Shown piece after piece: positions 54,641-63,292 of a stretch of DNA of 64,000 nt (positions within the stretch are counted from its first letter, which is position 1; every line of letters begins with the position of its first letter). The stretch is from Paenibacillus xylanivorans (GTDB taxonomy: Bacteria; Bacillota; Bacilli; Paenibacillales; Paenibacillaceae): assembly GCF_001280595.1 (NCBI RefSeq), contig NZ_LITU01000078.1, positions 143,455 to 207,454 on the forward strand, in the 5' to 3' direction. The position numbers were made by a program, and so were the translations under genes. Below the pieces are notes generated by a model that was not told where the DNA came from, did not search any database, and saw nothing but the letters and a program-made list of their open reading frames with translations.

Positions 54641-54697
54641 AAAAAAGCCCGGACAACTAATTTCCCCAGATGAAGAGAGGAAATTTGTGTTCGGGCT
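54641..54697 (-). terminator. terminator of the CatE-like gene
   Basis: On the minus strand AGCCCGAACACAAATTTCC pairs with GGAAATTAGTTGTCCGGGCT with small mismatches, then TTTTTT. Confidence 0.85.
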
Positions 54698-54742
54698 AGT
54701 TAGAGTACTCTACGCACAGCATTCACGTCACGGATTCCCGTG

Positions 54743-55612
54743 TCAGCTCGTAGTGGTCAAGCGAATGCGAATATTCTGTGGATCTACAGTAAACCAGTCT
54801 TTACCTTGCTGTTCAATAGAAGTATTCGATTGACGCAGTTGTTCTACGGCTTGTTCCAATTGTTCTTTTCCGTCATAAATGATGGTGAAGTAGTCAATTC
54901 CCGTCGCATTGTCCGGATTTACAGGTGCACCTGCACCAGCCCAAATGTTTAGCCGGATGTGATGGTGATAACCGCCTGCGGACACAAACAGGGCGGACAT
55001 GTTGGCGAAGTTACCAACGATATCAAAACCAAGCACTCCCGTATAGAAACGACGTGACTCTTCCAGACTGCGTACATGGAAATGAACATGACCAATGACT
55101 GTTCCGGCAGGCAGACCTTGCCATGGCTCGTTTGCGGCCAGAGCGAACAGGCTATCTACATCAATGGGATCACTTGACATAATGTAGTTATTGTCTGCAT
55201 CCCGTTTCCAGGTGTCCCGGGCACGATCTGCATAGATTTCGATACCGTTCTGATCCGGGTCGGAAATGTAGAATGCTTCACTGACCAGATGATCACCCTG
55301 ACCAATTTCGATGCCGGATTCAGCCAGATTACGGAGGGCAAGGCCCAGTGATTTGCGGTCAGGCAGCAGGATGGCGAAGTGATATAGGCCTGAAGTGGAG
55401 CGAACAGGCATCGTCACTGCATCGGTTAACTTCTCAAGGCGCAGAAGGGACTGCTTTCCATCGGCTGTCAATGTAGCGATTTTTTCACTGCGTTCAAGCA
55501 GTTTCAGCCCGACAACCTCGGTGTAAAATTGAATGGATCGTTCCAAATTGCTGATTCGCAGACTTACTTCACCCAGATGGGTTGTAGCAGGAATTTGATA
55601 AGTAGTAGTCAT
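54743..55612 (-). CDS. VOC-family ring-cleavage dioxygenase-like protein (CatE type)
   Basis: 289 residues forming two vicinal-oxygen-chelate modules, repeated in tandem: THLGEVSLRISNLERSIQFY near the N-terminus and IGHVHFHVRSLEESRRFYTG from about 165. The likely iron ligands are His in GHVHFHV, His in YHHHIRLNIW and a late Glu/Asp. It resembles catechol 2,3-dioxygenase CatE of Bacillus, though the substrate is uncertain. It lies between ku and the germination gene and has its own terminator. Confidence 0.85.
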   Translation of the reverse strand: MTTTYQIPATTHLGEVSLRISNLERSIQFYTEVVGLKLLERSEKIATLTADGKQSLLRLEKLTDAVTMPVRSTSGLYHFAILLPDRKSLGLALRNLAESGIEIGQGDHLVSEAFYISDPDQNGIEIYADRARDTWKRDADNNYIMSSDPIDVDSLFALAANEPWQGLPAGTVIGHVHFHVRSLEESRRFYTGVLGFDIVGNFANMSALFVSAGGYHHHIRLNIWAGAGAPVNPDNATGIDYFTIIYDGKEQLEQAVEQLRQSNTSIEQQGKDWFTVDPQNIRIRLTTTS

Positions 55613-55839
55613 AATGAGTTCCTCCTGAAAACAAGTTTAGTTGGATTGTTTAGATTCTGTCCTAGGCAATGTAATAGAGCTATTGTAATGTCTTGCTCAT
55701 GTTGATATGAGGCTCAACTGTACATTCATAAATAAGTTACTTTTCATAAGTTAATATAAAATATAAATCAACTTTCGTCAATTGTATTTTCGGTTTTGGT
55801 GTGATCATTTTGGTGTGAGTATTACTGCAATGATGGACT
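55613..55839. other. intergenic region upstream of the CatE-like gene
   Basis: AT-rich, holding the minus-strand ribosome binding site AGGAGG just after 55612 and presumably the promoter. No clear -35/-10 pair, open frame or hairpin was found outside the ku terminator at 55840. Confidence 0.5.
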
Positions 55840-55867
55840 AAAAAAAATCCGGCTTCAGGGCCGGATC
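55840..55867 (-). terminator. terminator of ku
   Basis: On the minus strand ATCCGGCCC-TGA-AGCCGGAT forms a 7-bp stem followed by TTTTTTTT. Confidence 0.85.
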
Positions 55868-55914
55868 TCCAATGTTGATGTTGAGGCAAAGCGAAACTCT
55901 TTGCTGCTTGCCGC

Positions 55915-56826
55915 TTACGCCTTGGGCTTAGACGCAGCCTTCTTTCTTTTGGTAGGAGCAGGAGTCTCTGTTTCTCCCCCAGCTGTCGCTTGTACCGAAG
56001 TTTTCTTGGGAGCACGTTTCTTGGGTTTGGCTGTGGTGGTTCCGGGATCGGTTGGAATGGGCTTCACAGCTTCTATACTTGCTTGCAGTGCTGCCATTAA
56101 ATCCATGACATTGGCTTCCGGTTTGGCTGGAGCGATCTTGATTTCTTCACCTGCAACTTTGTGATTGATCAGATCCAGCAGTTTGGCACGGTAGTCGTCT
56201 GTATATTTACCGGGTTCAAAAGGAGTAGATAATTGATCAATCAGCAGTTTTGCCATCGTCAATTCCTTCTCGTTTACGTTCAGAACCTCGGGCAGGTTGG
56301 GAACCTGAGAGACGGGACGGATCTCGTCCGGATAGAAAATGGTTTCCATGGAGAGGCAATCGTCCAGTACACGGATCGCAGCCAAACTGCTTTTGGAACG
56401 AATGGATATTTTGGCGATGCCAATCTTGCCTGTATCGCGCATGGCAGTCATTAACAGCTGATATGCATTTCCACCGGCTTGATCGGGGGAGAGGTAATAC
56501 GTTTTTTGAAAATAAATCGGATCAATCTCTGTTAAATCCACAAAATCCAGAATGGTAATGGTTTTGCTGCTGGAATCATTTAACGCCTCAAGTTCGTCCT
56601 TCTCGAACAAGACGAATTTGCCTTTCTCATACTCATATCCTTTGGTGATCTCTTCCCATTGAACCTCAACTTCGCAGGAAGGACATTTACGTACATAAGC
56701 AAGTGGGCTGCCGCAGACTTTGTGAATATAACGCATGGAGATGTCTTTGTCTTCGGTAGCCGAAAACATTTTGACAGGAACATGAACCAGACCAAAGCTA
56801 ATGGCACCTTTCCAGACCGTATGCAT
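55915..56826 (-). CDS. ku: non-homologous end-joining protein Ku
   Basis: 303 residues. The central Ku beta-barrel region starts at HTVWKGAISFGLVHVPVKMF and contains GYEYEKGKFVLFEKDELEAL and YYLSPDQAGGNAYQLL. The C-terminus (about 255-303) is a Lys/Pro/Thr-rich tail that probably binds DNA. A CxC pair near the N-terminus (YVRKCPSCEVEV) with an earlier Cys might bind zinc. Ku forms a ring on broken DNA ends and recruits LigD. AAAGGAG precedes the ATG. The ligase and polymerase genes lie 2.5 kb downstream on the same strand. Confidence 0.95.
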   Translation of the reverse strand: MHTVWKGAISFGLVHVPVKMFSATEDKDISMRYIHKVCGSPLAYVRKCPSCEVEVQWEEITKGYEYEKGKFVLFEKDELEALNDSSSKTITILDFVDLTEIDPIYFQKTYYLSPDQAGGNAYQLLMTAMRDTGKIGIAKISIRSKSSLAAIRVLDDCLSMETIFYPDEIRPVSQVPNLPEVLNVNEKELTMAKLLIDQLSTPFEPGKYTDDYRAKLLDLINHKVAGEEIKIAPAKPEANVMDLMAALQASIEAVKPIPTDPGTTTAKPKKRAPKKTSVQATAGGETETPAPTKRKKAASKPKA

Positions 56827-56857
56827 AAACGGCTCCTTTCCGAGAACATTTTATGAA

Positions 56858-56864
56858 TAGTATG
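56858..56864 (-). promoter_or_regulatory. possible sigma-G -10 element of ku
   Basis: CATACTA on the minus strand, 32 nt before the ku start codon, matches the forespore sigma-G -10 consensus CATAnTA. The -35 region about 17 nt upstream (GGTTAT) is poor, so this is weak evidence. Confidence 0.25.
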
Positions 56865-56904
56865 GGCATTTCACGGGCGGGATAACCGTATTTCCTCGGA
56901 AGCG

Positions 56905-56933
56905 GTATGCTTCACAAAGAGTGGGGGATGATA
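56905..56933 (+). promoter_or_regulatory. possible forespore promoter for the sspH unit
   Basis: GTATG, 14 nt, then GGGGATGATA, resembling sigma-F/sigma-G promoters apart from one mismatch and a short spacer. It lies about 90 nt before the ATG at 57024. Confidence 0.2.
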
Positions 56934-57023
56934 ACAGAAACATCCTTAAGATCTGCGATGTAAAACGCTGGTTTTGAAAGAGGATGATGTTAGTTATCAA
57001 CTATCACGTCAGGAGGTACTCCT

Positions 57024-57320
57024 ATGAAGAACAAACGAGACGAAGCTGAAGCTCATGCCCATACGTTCTCTCCGTATCCTCGTGCCAAGTCGGAAGGGTC
57101 TGAAGGTTTTCATACACCTGCAACAGCGGTTAACTGGGAGGCTGTCACATCAGAAGAGCTGCCGCTTGACAGGGAGTCTTTCATGCTGGACATTGACCGG
57201 ATGGTGAATGAGGGTCTGGGCGGTGGACAAGTCACGGAAGATAACGGTTATATCGGTGAAAGTACGACAGATAGCATGGTGCGGGAATCGCATGATGATC
57301 CGGAAGGGGAGTATGAATAA
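57024..57320 (+). CDS. hypothetical small acidic protein
   Basis: 98 residues, very hydrophilic and acidic, with no membrane segment. Low-complexity ends (DEAEAHAHTFSPYPRAKSEG and ESHDDPEGEYE) and a short helix-like middle (SFMLDIDRMVNEGLGGG) are visible. The family is not recognised. AGGAGG precedes the ATG. The stop codon overlaps the sspH start by one base (TAATG), so the two are translationally coupled and probably made together in the forespore. Confidence 0.65.
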   Translation: MKNKRDEAEAHAHTFSPYPRAKSEGSEGFHTPATAVNWEAVTSEELPLDRESFMLDIDRMVNEGLGGGQVTEDNGYIGESTTDSMVRESHDDPEGEYE

Positions 57321-57499
57321 TGTTGGATGTGAAACGCGCGAAAGCCATTTATGATTCCAAAGATACGATTGCAGTTACATTGGAAGGAGATCCGGTCTGG
57401 ATCGAAAATGTGGATGAAGCCAATGGCATGGCAACGGTGCAGGTAGGCAGCAGACCGGGGAATACCCAGACTGTGCGTGTAGATCGTTTGGAAGAATAG
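57320..57499 (+). CDS. sspH: H-type small acid-soluble spore protein
   Basis: 59 residues: MLDVKRAKAIYDSKDTIAVT, then LEGDPVWIENVDEANGMATV, ending VRVDRLEE. This is the SspH pattern, in length and in the RAK...V...G.P.WI..VDE.NG.A core. H-type SASPs are packed into the spore core in the forespore. AAGGGGAG precedes the ATG, which overlaps the stop of the preceding gene. Confidence 0.88.
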   Translation: MLDVKRAKAIYDSKDTIAVTLEGDPVWIENVDEANGMATVQVGSRPGNTQTVRVDRLEE

Positions 57500-57695
57500 A
57501 AGGCGAAAGGACATGCTGTGGGATGTCCAAGAAAGGCCGGTGCCGTCAGGGGCCGGTTTATTTGTCATTCGTGTGAATGTTGGCTTGGCTTCTGACCTTC
57601 TTCTGTTCCTTCGATGTTGCGGGGGAAGAATGGGACCGATATAATAAGGTTCAAAGTGAACTCAGGCGGCTGGACCGCCAAAGGTGGGGCGTATA

Positions 57696-58178
57696 TTGAA
57701 TCAGACGCATGAGCAGTGGGTGTATCATTCCCATGGCATTGCAGATACAGAAGTACTCGCGTCCGCACTCGCTGAACAGGCAACCGCCGGCATGGTGATT
57801 GCACTGGACGGTGATCTGGGTGCGGGCAAAACGGCATTTTCACAGAAGTTTGCCTGGCATTTGGGTGTACGTGATGTGGTCAACAGCCCCACGTTTACAC
57901 TGATTAAGGAATATGAAGGGCGTCTGCCCTTGTATCACATGGATGTGTATCGCATATCGCTGGAAGAAGCGGACGAGCTTGGACTTGATGAGTATTTCTA
58001 TGGAGCCGGAGTTAGTCTGGTAGAATGGTCCAGCATCATTCCCGAATTGCTGCCGCAGGAACACTTACATGTGCAGATTGAGACGACGGGTCCGGAGGAT
58101 CGAACGATTACGCTGGATGGGTATGGCGAGACGTATGCTGCCATGTGCCGACAGTTCAGACAGAATGGAGTCAAATGA
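57696..58178 (+). CDS. tsaE: tRNA t6A biosynthesis ATPase TsaE
   Basis: 160 residues. The P-loop is VIALDGDLGAGKTAFSQKFA, with VNSPTFTLIKEYEG and LYHMDVYRIS following, the TsaE pattern. It works with TsaB and TsaD to make N6-threonylcarbamoyladenosine at position 37 of ANN-decoding tRNAs. AAAGGTGG before TTG 57696 decides the start over the in-frame GTG at 57684. The stop overlaps the tsaB start (ATGA). Confidence 0.93.
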   Translation: MNQTHEQWVYHSHGIADTEVLASALAEQATAGMVIALDGDLGAGKTAFSQKFAWHLGVRDVVNSPTFTLIKEYEGRLPLYHMDVYRISLEEADELGLDEYFYGAGVSLVEWSSIIPELLPQEHLHVQIETTGPEDRTITLDGYGETYAAMCRQFRQNGVK

Positions 58179-59029
58179 TGATGGAAGATTTACAAAAAAA
58201 GCCGCGCCAGCGGTTTTTGGCGTTGGATACCTCGACTGCGGTGATGGCAGCCTCAGTAATGGAAGGCCACGCCCTTCTGGAAGAACGCAATGAACGGGCA
58301 GAACGCAACCATTCGGTACACGTCGTGCCTGTAATGGAGCAGCTGCTGGAGGCCAGCAGCACGCAGCCGGGACAGCTGGACGGCATTGCCGTCGGCATTG
58401 GCCCGGGCTCGTACACGGGCATCCGCATTGCGGTGACCGCGGCGAAAACGCTAGCCTGGGCGTGGGACATCCCCGTTGCCGGGGTGTCCAGCCTTCAGGC
58501 CCTGGCCTGGGGCGGCTGGCACAGCGGCCTCGCCGCCAAGGCCGAAGCTGCGGCAGAGGATGCCGCAGCAGGGGCTGGCGGAACGCCATCCGCGGACCAG
58601 GGCAGCACGGGTGCCGCCCCTGTCCACTGGATCGTTCCGCTTGTGGATGCACGGCGCGGTCAAGCCTATACCGCGCTGTTTGCCTCCGCCGGGAGCGCTG
58701 CGCCCCGGCGGCTGGCACCGGATGCCATCCGTCTGGTGGACGGATGGCTTGAAGCCCTCGCCACCCGCATGGCGGAGGCGGCGCCGGAAGAGCGGCCCGC
58801 TGCCGTCTGGATTGTCGGCGAGACGGGCCCGCATGCGGCGGCAGCGGCTGAGCTTCGCTGCCCCGCAGGAACGGCGCTCCAGCTCGTGCCCTATGAGCTG
58901 GAGGGCCGCTGGGTTGGGCGCCTAGGCGCCGAAGCGCTGCTTGCAGGTCAGCGAGATGACGTGCATGCACTGGTGCCCAACTATACCCAGCTGGCTGAAG
59001 CGGAAGCCAATCTGCTGCGCAAAGGCTAA
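58175..59029 (+). CDS. tsaB: tRNA t6A biosynthesis protein TsaB
   Basis: 284 residues. The ASKHA-fold N-terminus has FLALDTSTAVMAASVMEG, RNHSVHVVPVMEQLLE and VGIGPGSYTGIRIAVTAAKT, matching TsaB, the scaffold partner of TsaD. The stretch from about residue 110 to 150 is an Ala/Gly-rich insertion (GLAAKAEAAAEDAAAGAGGT) before VPLVDARRGQAYTALF. From about 58330 to 58980 GC content and GC3 are far above the rest of the window. The length exceeds the usual 220-240 residues because of this insertion. Confidence 0.9.
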   Translation: MMMEDLQKKPRQRFLALDTSTAVMAASVMEGHALLEERNERAERNHSVHVVPVMEQLLEASSTQPGQLDGIAVGIGPGSYTGIRIAVTAAKTLAWAWDIPVAGVSSLQALAWGGWHSGLAAKAEAAAEDAAAGAGGTPSADQGSTGAAPVHWIVPLVDARRGQAYTALFASAGSAAPRRLAPDAIRLVDGWLEALATRMAEAAPEERPAAVWIVGETGPHAAAAAELRCPAGTALQLVPYELEGRWVGRLGAEALLAGQRDDVHALVPNYTQLAEAEANLLRKG

Positions 59030-59046
59030 AGGGGGAGGGGAAGCAG

Positions 59047-59568
59047 ATGGACAACGTGGAGAAAGAAGAGCAGGAAGCAGCGCTTCAGTTCAGGTTCATG
59101 ACTCTGGATGACATTCCCGATGTAATGATTATTGAACATGAAGCCTTCACCCTGCCCTGGACGGAAGAAGCGTTTCAGAATGAATTGACACACAATCATT
59201 TTGCGAAATATATGGTCATGGAATTGGAAGGAACGGCGATCGGCTATGCCGGCATGTGGACGATCATGGATGAAGCTCACATTACCAATATTGCGGTCAG
59301 GGAAGCCTATCGTGGACGCAAGCTGGGCGAGAAGCTGCTGGACGAATTGATGAGAACAGCGGCTTATCTCGGGATGGAACGAATGACCCTGGAAGTCAGG
59401 GTTTCGAATCGGATTGCCCAGAGCTTGTATCAGAAAAAAGGGTTTGAATCGGCGGGTCTTCGCAAAGGCTATTACTCCGACAATGGGGAGGATGCGATGA
59501 TTATGTGGGCGAATTTGCCGCCCGCAGACCGAAGCGGCGAAGAGGAAGGAAGCGTAACGGATTCATGA
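59047..59568 (+). CDS. rimI: ribosomal protein S18-alanine N-acetyltransferase
   Basis: 173 residues of the GNAT fold. It has FRFMTLDDIPDVMIIEHEAF, then ITNIAVREAYRGRKLGEKLL with the acetyl-CoA loop (R/Q)xxGxG/A variant RGRKLG, and LEVRVSNRIAQSLYQKKGF. RimI acetylates the N-terminus of ribosomal protein S18 and often sits in the tsa operon, as here. AGGGGGAGGGG precedes the ATG; the stop overlaps the tsaD start. Confidence 0.9.
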   Translation: MDNVEKEEQEAALQFRFMTLDDIPDVMIIEHEAFTLPWTEEAFQNELTHNHFAKYMVMELEGTAIGYAGMWTIMDEAHITNIAVREAYRGRKLGEKLLDELMRTAAYLGMERMTLEVRVSNRIAQSLYQKKGFESAGLRKGYYSDNGEDAMIMWANLPPADRSGEEEGSVTDS

Positions 59569-60620
59569 ATGATTTCAATGAAAAGCTAAGTTCGACACCA
59601 TCTTATATATTGGCCGTGGAGACAAGCTGTGATGAAACATCCGTAGCGGTAGTCAAGGATGGACGGGAAGTGCTGTCCAATCTGATCTCAAGTCAGATCG
59701 AGACACATAAGGCATTTGGCGGGGTTGTGCCTGAAGTGGCTTCACGTAAACACGTTGAAGTCATTACATTGATGTTGGAGCAGGCTATTGAGCAATCGGG
59801 CATTCGTCCGCGCGATTTGAGTGCGATCGCCGTGACACAAGGGCCTGGTCTGGTTGGTGCATTGCTGGTCGGCATCGTTGCAGCCAAAACCATGGCCATG
59901 GCCCTTGGCAAACCGCTCATTGGTACACATCATATTGCAGGACATATCTATGCCAACAGACTTACCCATGAGCTGCAATATCCAGCGATGGCATTGGTTG
60001 TTTCGGGTGGTCATACAGAGCTTGTGCATATGGAATCCGAAGGCAAGTTCAAACTGATCGGGCGTACGCGTGACGACGCGGTAGGCGAAGCTTATGACAA
60101 AGTGGCGCGTGCACTGGGTTGTCCCTACCCGGGAGGACCACATGTGGACCGGATGGCTGCTGAAGCCGAGCAGGCGGTACCTTTGCCGCGCGTCTGGCTT
60201 GAAGCGGATTCGTATGATTTCAGCCTTAGCGGCTTAAAATCTGCTGTACTGAATGTGTTGAATCAAGCCAAAATGCGCGGAGAAACGCTTGAACCATCTG
60301 TTGTGGCAAGGGGCTTCCAGGAAGCTGTTGTTGAAGTGCTGGTAGAGAAAGCGGTAAGGGCTGTCCGTGAGTATGGATCACGTCAATTGTTGTTATGCGG
60401 TGGCGTTGCTGCAAACCGGGGATTGCGTTCAGCTTTGCAGGAGCGTTGTGCCAAGGAAGGGCTCGAATTGCTGATCCCGCCGATGGAGTATTGTACCGAC
60501 AATGCAGCGATGATTGGAGCTGCGGCATATTTGAAGTGGCAGCGGGGAGAAATCTCGGAATTCGATGCCAAAGCAGATCCTGGACTTTCACTTGAGGCAT
60601 GGTCTGTTCAATCGCTATAG
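59565..60620 (+). CDS. tsaD: tRNA N6-adenosine threonylcarbamoyltransferase TsaD
   Basis: 351 residues. It starts ILAVETSCDETSVAVV and has the metal-binding HHIAGHIYAN, VSGGHTELVHM, and the late NRGLRSALQE with the DNAAMIGAAAY motif. It transfers threonylcarbamoyl to A37 of tRNA with TsaB and TsaE. The ATG at 59565 overlaps the rimI stop (ATGA); the AAGGA upstream is distant, so translation is probably coupled. It is the last gene of the operon. Confidence 0.95.
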   Translation: MNDFNEKLSSTPSYILAVETSCDETSVAVVKDGREVLSNLISSQIETHKAFGGVVPEVASRKHVEVITLMLEQAIEQSGIRPRDLSAIAVTQGPGLVGALLVGIVAAKTMAMALGKPLIGTHHIAGHIYANRLTHELQYPAMALVVSGGHTELVHMESEGKFKLIGRTRDDAVGEAYDKVARALGCPYPGGPHVDRMAAEAEQAVPLPRVWLEADSYDFSLSGLKSAVLNVLNQAKMRGETLEPSVVARGFQEAVVEVLVEKAVRAVREYGSRQLLLCGGVAANRGLRSALQERCAKEGLELLIPPMEYCTDNAAMIGAAAYLKWQRGEISEFDAKADPGLSLEAWSVQSL

Positions 60621-60642
60621 ACAGGCAGATGTATATGAAGAC

Positions 60643-60671
60643 TTGACAGCCTCATGTGAAGACTGTATATT
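60643..60671 (+). promoter_or_regulatory. sigma-A promoter of the T-box/leuA unit
   Basis: A perfect TTGACA (60643-60648), 17 nt, then TATATT (60666-60671), starting transcription near 60678 at the first T-box. Confidence 0.75.
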
Positions 60672-60679
60672 AATTACAA

Positions 60680-61094
60680 ATTAAAACGGGAATTTAGATT
60701 CCTGAACTGAAAACGCAATGAACAGGAACAGTAGGGTATTTCCCGGTCTTAGAGAGCTGCGGGGTGGTGCAACGCAGTCGAAGGAAACCTGAAACTCACC
60801 TGGAAGCGGAACGATGGAACACGGTAACTCCCTGGGAGAAGCCGAAGGCCGATGATGGCCCAAAGTACATGGTTACGGGTTGCCTCCGTGAATGGGCCGT
60901 TGTTGATGGGATCCGGATGACATATCGGTAGAAGATCAACAATAACTGAGGGGGCTTTTGTCACTTTGGGCAATGATACGGTATGGACGCATACAGGATC
61001 AGCTCGAAGGAAATGAAAGTCAACAAGAGTGGTACCGCGAAGGTGAACAGCCTGTCGTCTCTTGCATTATTGCAGGAGATGGCAGGCTTTTTTG
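60680..61094 (+). ncRNA. T-box leader 1 (leucine, CUC specifier)
   Basis: The T-box sequence TGGTACCGCG is at 61030-61039, followed by a terminator hairpin (61050-61094; CCTGTCGTCTC paired with GAGATGGCAGG, then TTTTTT). In stem I the loop motif AGTA (60730-60733) faces GAA (60791-60793), the specifier CTC is at 60795-60797, and the distal element AGAGAGCTGCGGGGTGGTGC follows AGTA at 60751. Uncharged tRNA-Leu(GAG) would favour the antiterminator. Confidence 0.88.
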
Positions 61095-61124
61095 ATTTTC
61101 AAAATGGTGATGAATTCATGATCA

Positions 61125-61500
61125 CATATCATAAATGTAATGAACGGGAGCAGTAAAACGATAAAGCGCACAGAGAGCTGCGGGGTGGTGCGACGCAGTG
61201 GCTGGAATCGTTTGAATCTCGCCCGGGAACGGAGCTGTGGAAGCATGGAGACCAATGTCTCATCCCATTGTCCTTATGGACGAAAGGGCATGTGGTACAC
61301 AGCAACGGCTAACCCCCGTTACAGGGTGTTTCTCCGGCTGTTGGTTGTACGTGTTGCATGTACGCATAGACAATCGATATGGCTGGAGATGACGAGGTGG
61401 ATGGTGCCTGGCGCAAGCCTGGACCATCAAGCAAGAGTGGTACCGCGGAGGGATAATAACCCGCCGTCTCTTAGATGAGATGGCGGGTTATTTGTGTTTG
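61125..61500 (+). ncRNA. T-box leader 2 (leucine, CUC specifier)
   Basis: A second complete T-box in tandem. TGGTACCGCG is at 61438-61447 and the terminator (AACCCGCCGTCTC with GAGATGGCGGGTT) is at 61458-61500. AGTA (61152-61155) faces GAA (61214-61216), with the specifier CTC at 61218-61220. The distal element AGAGAGCTGCGGGGTGGTGC is shared with the first copy. Both must read through for leuA expression. Confidence 0.87.
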
Positions 61501-61556
61501 CTGTCGGCAGCAGGGTGGGCGATGGAAATCCATAATCACGGTTAAAAAGAAATACA

Positions 61557-61585
61557 CCGGGTGTGCAAGTCGACGTGCACGCCGG
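61557..61585 (+). other. hairpin between T-box 2 and leuA
   Basis: CCGGGTGTGCA pairs with TGCACGCCGG (one bulged G, one G-T pair) across an 8-nt loop. No T run follows. It lies about 100 bp before leuA and could affect RNA stability or be a remnant structure. Confidence 0.4.
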
Positions 61586-61686
61586 CATGGAATGCAAAAT
61601 GAATAAACATAGAAAACGGGAAATGAATATCTCGTTCACATCCCCAATAACCAATATACATTCAAATTTGATGGAGGTTGATGAAT

Positions 61687-63243
61687 ATGACAACGAACAA
61701 TAACAAACGAATGATTGAGATTTTTGATACAACACTGCGCGATGGAGAGCAAGCACCGGGAGCGAGTCTGCAGCCTGAGCAAAAAATTGAACTGGCACAT
61801 CAGTTGGCTTCTCTGGGCATTGACGTCATCGAGCCTGGATTCCCGATCTCAAGTCCAGGTGAGTTCGCGGCGGTTCAGGCGATTTCCAGACAACTGCAAA
61901 ACGTGGAGATTTGCGGATTCGCGCGTGCGGTCAAAGGGGATATTGATGCAGCCGTTCGAGCAACGGCTGACGCAGCACGCCGCCGGATTCACCTGTTTAT
62001 CTCCTCTTCGGACATCCATATTGAGCATCAACTGCGCCGTCCGCGCAGTGAAGTTGTAGCTACTGCGCGGGAGATGGTCTCCTATGCGCGTCAGTTCACG
62101 GATATAGTGGAATTCACCGCCATGGATGCAGCACGCACGAAGATGGACGATCTGATTGAGATGGTTGAAGTAGCCATTGAAGCAGGCGCAAGTATTATCA
62201 ATTTGCCAGATACGGTCGGGTACGCACTGCCGCATGAATATGGAGAGATGTTCCGTCAGGTACGTGAGGGTGCAAGAGGCGGAGACAAGGTTCGCTACAG
62301 CGCACACTGTCATAATGATCTGGGCCTTGCGGTTGCGAACAGTCTGGCTGCGATTGCCAACGGTGCTTCCCAAATTGAAGTAACCATTAACGGTGTGGGA
62401 GAACGGACGGGCAACTGTGCACTGGAGGAACTGATTATGGCTCTGGAAACGCGGGGAGACGTGATTGGCGCAACAACGAATATCAAACTGAACCAGATGT
62501 ATGAGACATCGCGTCAGATTAGCCGTGCGATGCATTTCCCGATTGCCTACAACAAACCGGTGGTAGGACGCAACGCCTTCCAGCATGAGTCTGGTATCCA
62601 TCAGGATGGTCTGCTCAAGAATCGGAGTACGTATGAGATTATGGACCCGGAAGCGCTGGGAATTCCGCGCAGCATGATTATTCTGGGCAAACATTCCGGT
62701 CGTCACGCTTTGAAAGATCGGGTTCGCAAATATGGTTTTGAACCGGATGAGCAGCAGATGGAACAACTGTATGAGGTATTTAAAGAAACCGCCGATCAAC
62801 AAAAAGTGGTCAGTGATGACCAGTTATTGCAGATGGTGAGCCAAACCATGAATATCCCTGCGCAGGATTATGAGCTGATTGAATTGCAGGTAACAGCAGG
62901 AAGTATGACCGATCGAATGGCAGCAGTTCGCATTCGAACAAGTGCAGGAGAGCAATCCTACTCGGCTGTCGGCGGTGGTCCGGTAGATGCAACCATTCGT
63001 GCGATTGGTCAAAGTATTTCGGACGATATTACGTTTGTCGATATGGAGATGCACGCGCTGAGCGGAGGAGAGGCTGCAAGTGCGGAAGCTGCGGTTACCG
63101 TGGAGCGTGCAGGACGTGAATTCAGAGGGACTGCAACTCATAATGATATTGTCATGGCTGCGGGTCTGGCGTATGTTGCAGCTTGTAATGCTGCCGGATT
63201 GAAGGTAGAGACTTCCGAGAGTGATGAACCTGTGCATGCGTAG
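61687..63243 (+). CDS. leuA: 2-isopropylmalate synthase
   Basis: 518 residues, full length. The TIM-barrel catalytic domain begins IEIFDTTLRDGEQAPGASLQ and has the metal-binding HCHNDLGLA, and VTINGVGERTGNCALEEL. The C-terminal regulatory domain (about 390-510) binds leucine as feedback inhibitor. It makes 2-isopropylmalate from 2-oxoisovalerate and acetyl-CoA, the first committed step to leucine. GGAGG at 9 nt fixes the ATG at 61687 over 61681 and TTG 61678. The two leucine T-boxes upstream give transcriptional control. No leuB, leuC or leuD follows. Confidence 0.96.
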   Translation: MTTNNNKRMIEIFDTTLRDGEQAPGASLQPEQKIELAHQLASLGIDVIEPGFPISSPGEFAAVQAISRQLQNVEICGFARAVKGDIDAAVRATADAARRRIHLFISSSDIHIEHQLRRPRSEVVATAREMVSYARQFTDIVEFTAMDAARTKMDDLIEMVEVAIEAGASIINLPDTVGYALPHEYGEMFRQVREGARGGDKVRYSAHCHNDLGLAVANSLAAIANGASQIEVTINGVGERTGNCALEELIMALETRGDVIGATTNIKLNQMYETSRQISRAMHFPIAYNKPVVGRNAFQHESGIHQDGLLKNRSTYEIMDPEALGIPRSMIILGKHSGRHALKDRVRKYGFEPDEQQMEQLYEVFKETADQQKVVSDDQLLQMVSQTMNIPAQDYELIELQVTAGSMTDRMAAVRIRTSAGEQSYSAVGGGPVDATIRAIGQSISDDITFVDMEMHALSGGEAASAEAAVTVERAGREFRGTATHNDIVMAAGLAYVAACNAAGLKVETSESDEPVHA

Positions 63244-63292
63244 ATAGTACTCCGTCAAATCACATAAATTTGTGATCAAAAGCCGACAAGAG

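Noticed and set aside
58065..59054. 329-codon open frame on the minus strand across tsaB
   Set aside because: A by-product of the very GC-rich plus-strand gene, in which stops are rare on the opposite strand; low-complexity Arg/Pro/Gln composition and no family resemblance.
61849..62802. 317-codon minus-strand frame opposite leuA
   Set aside because: The plus strand encodes a full-length 2-isopropylmalate synthase; the antisense product matches nothing recognisable.
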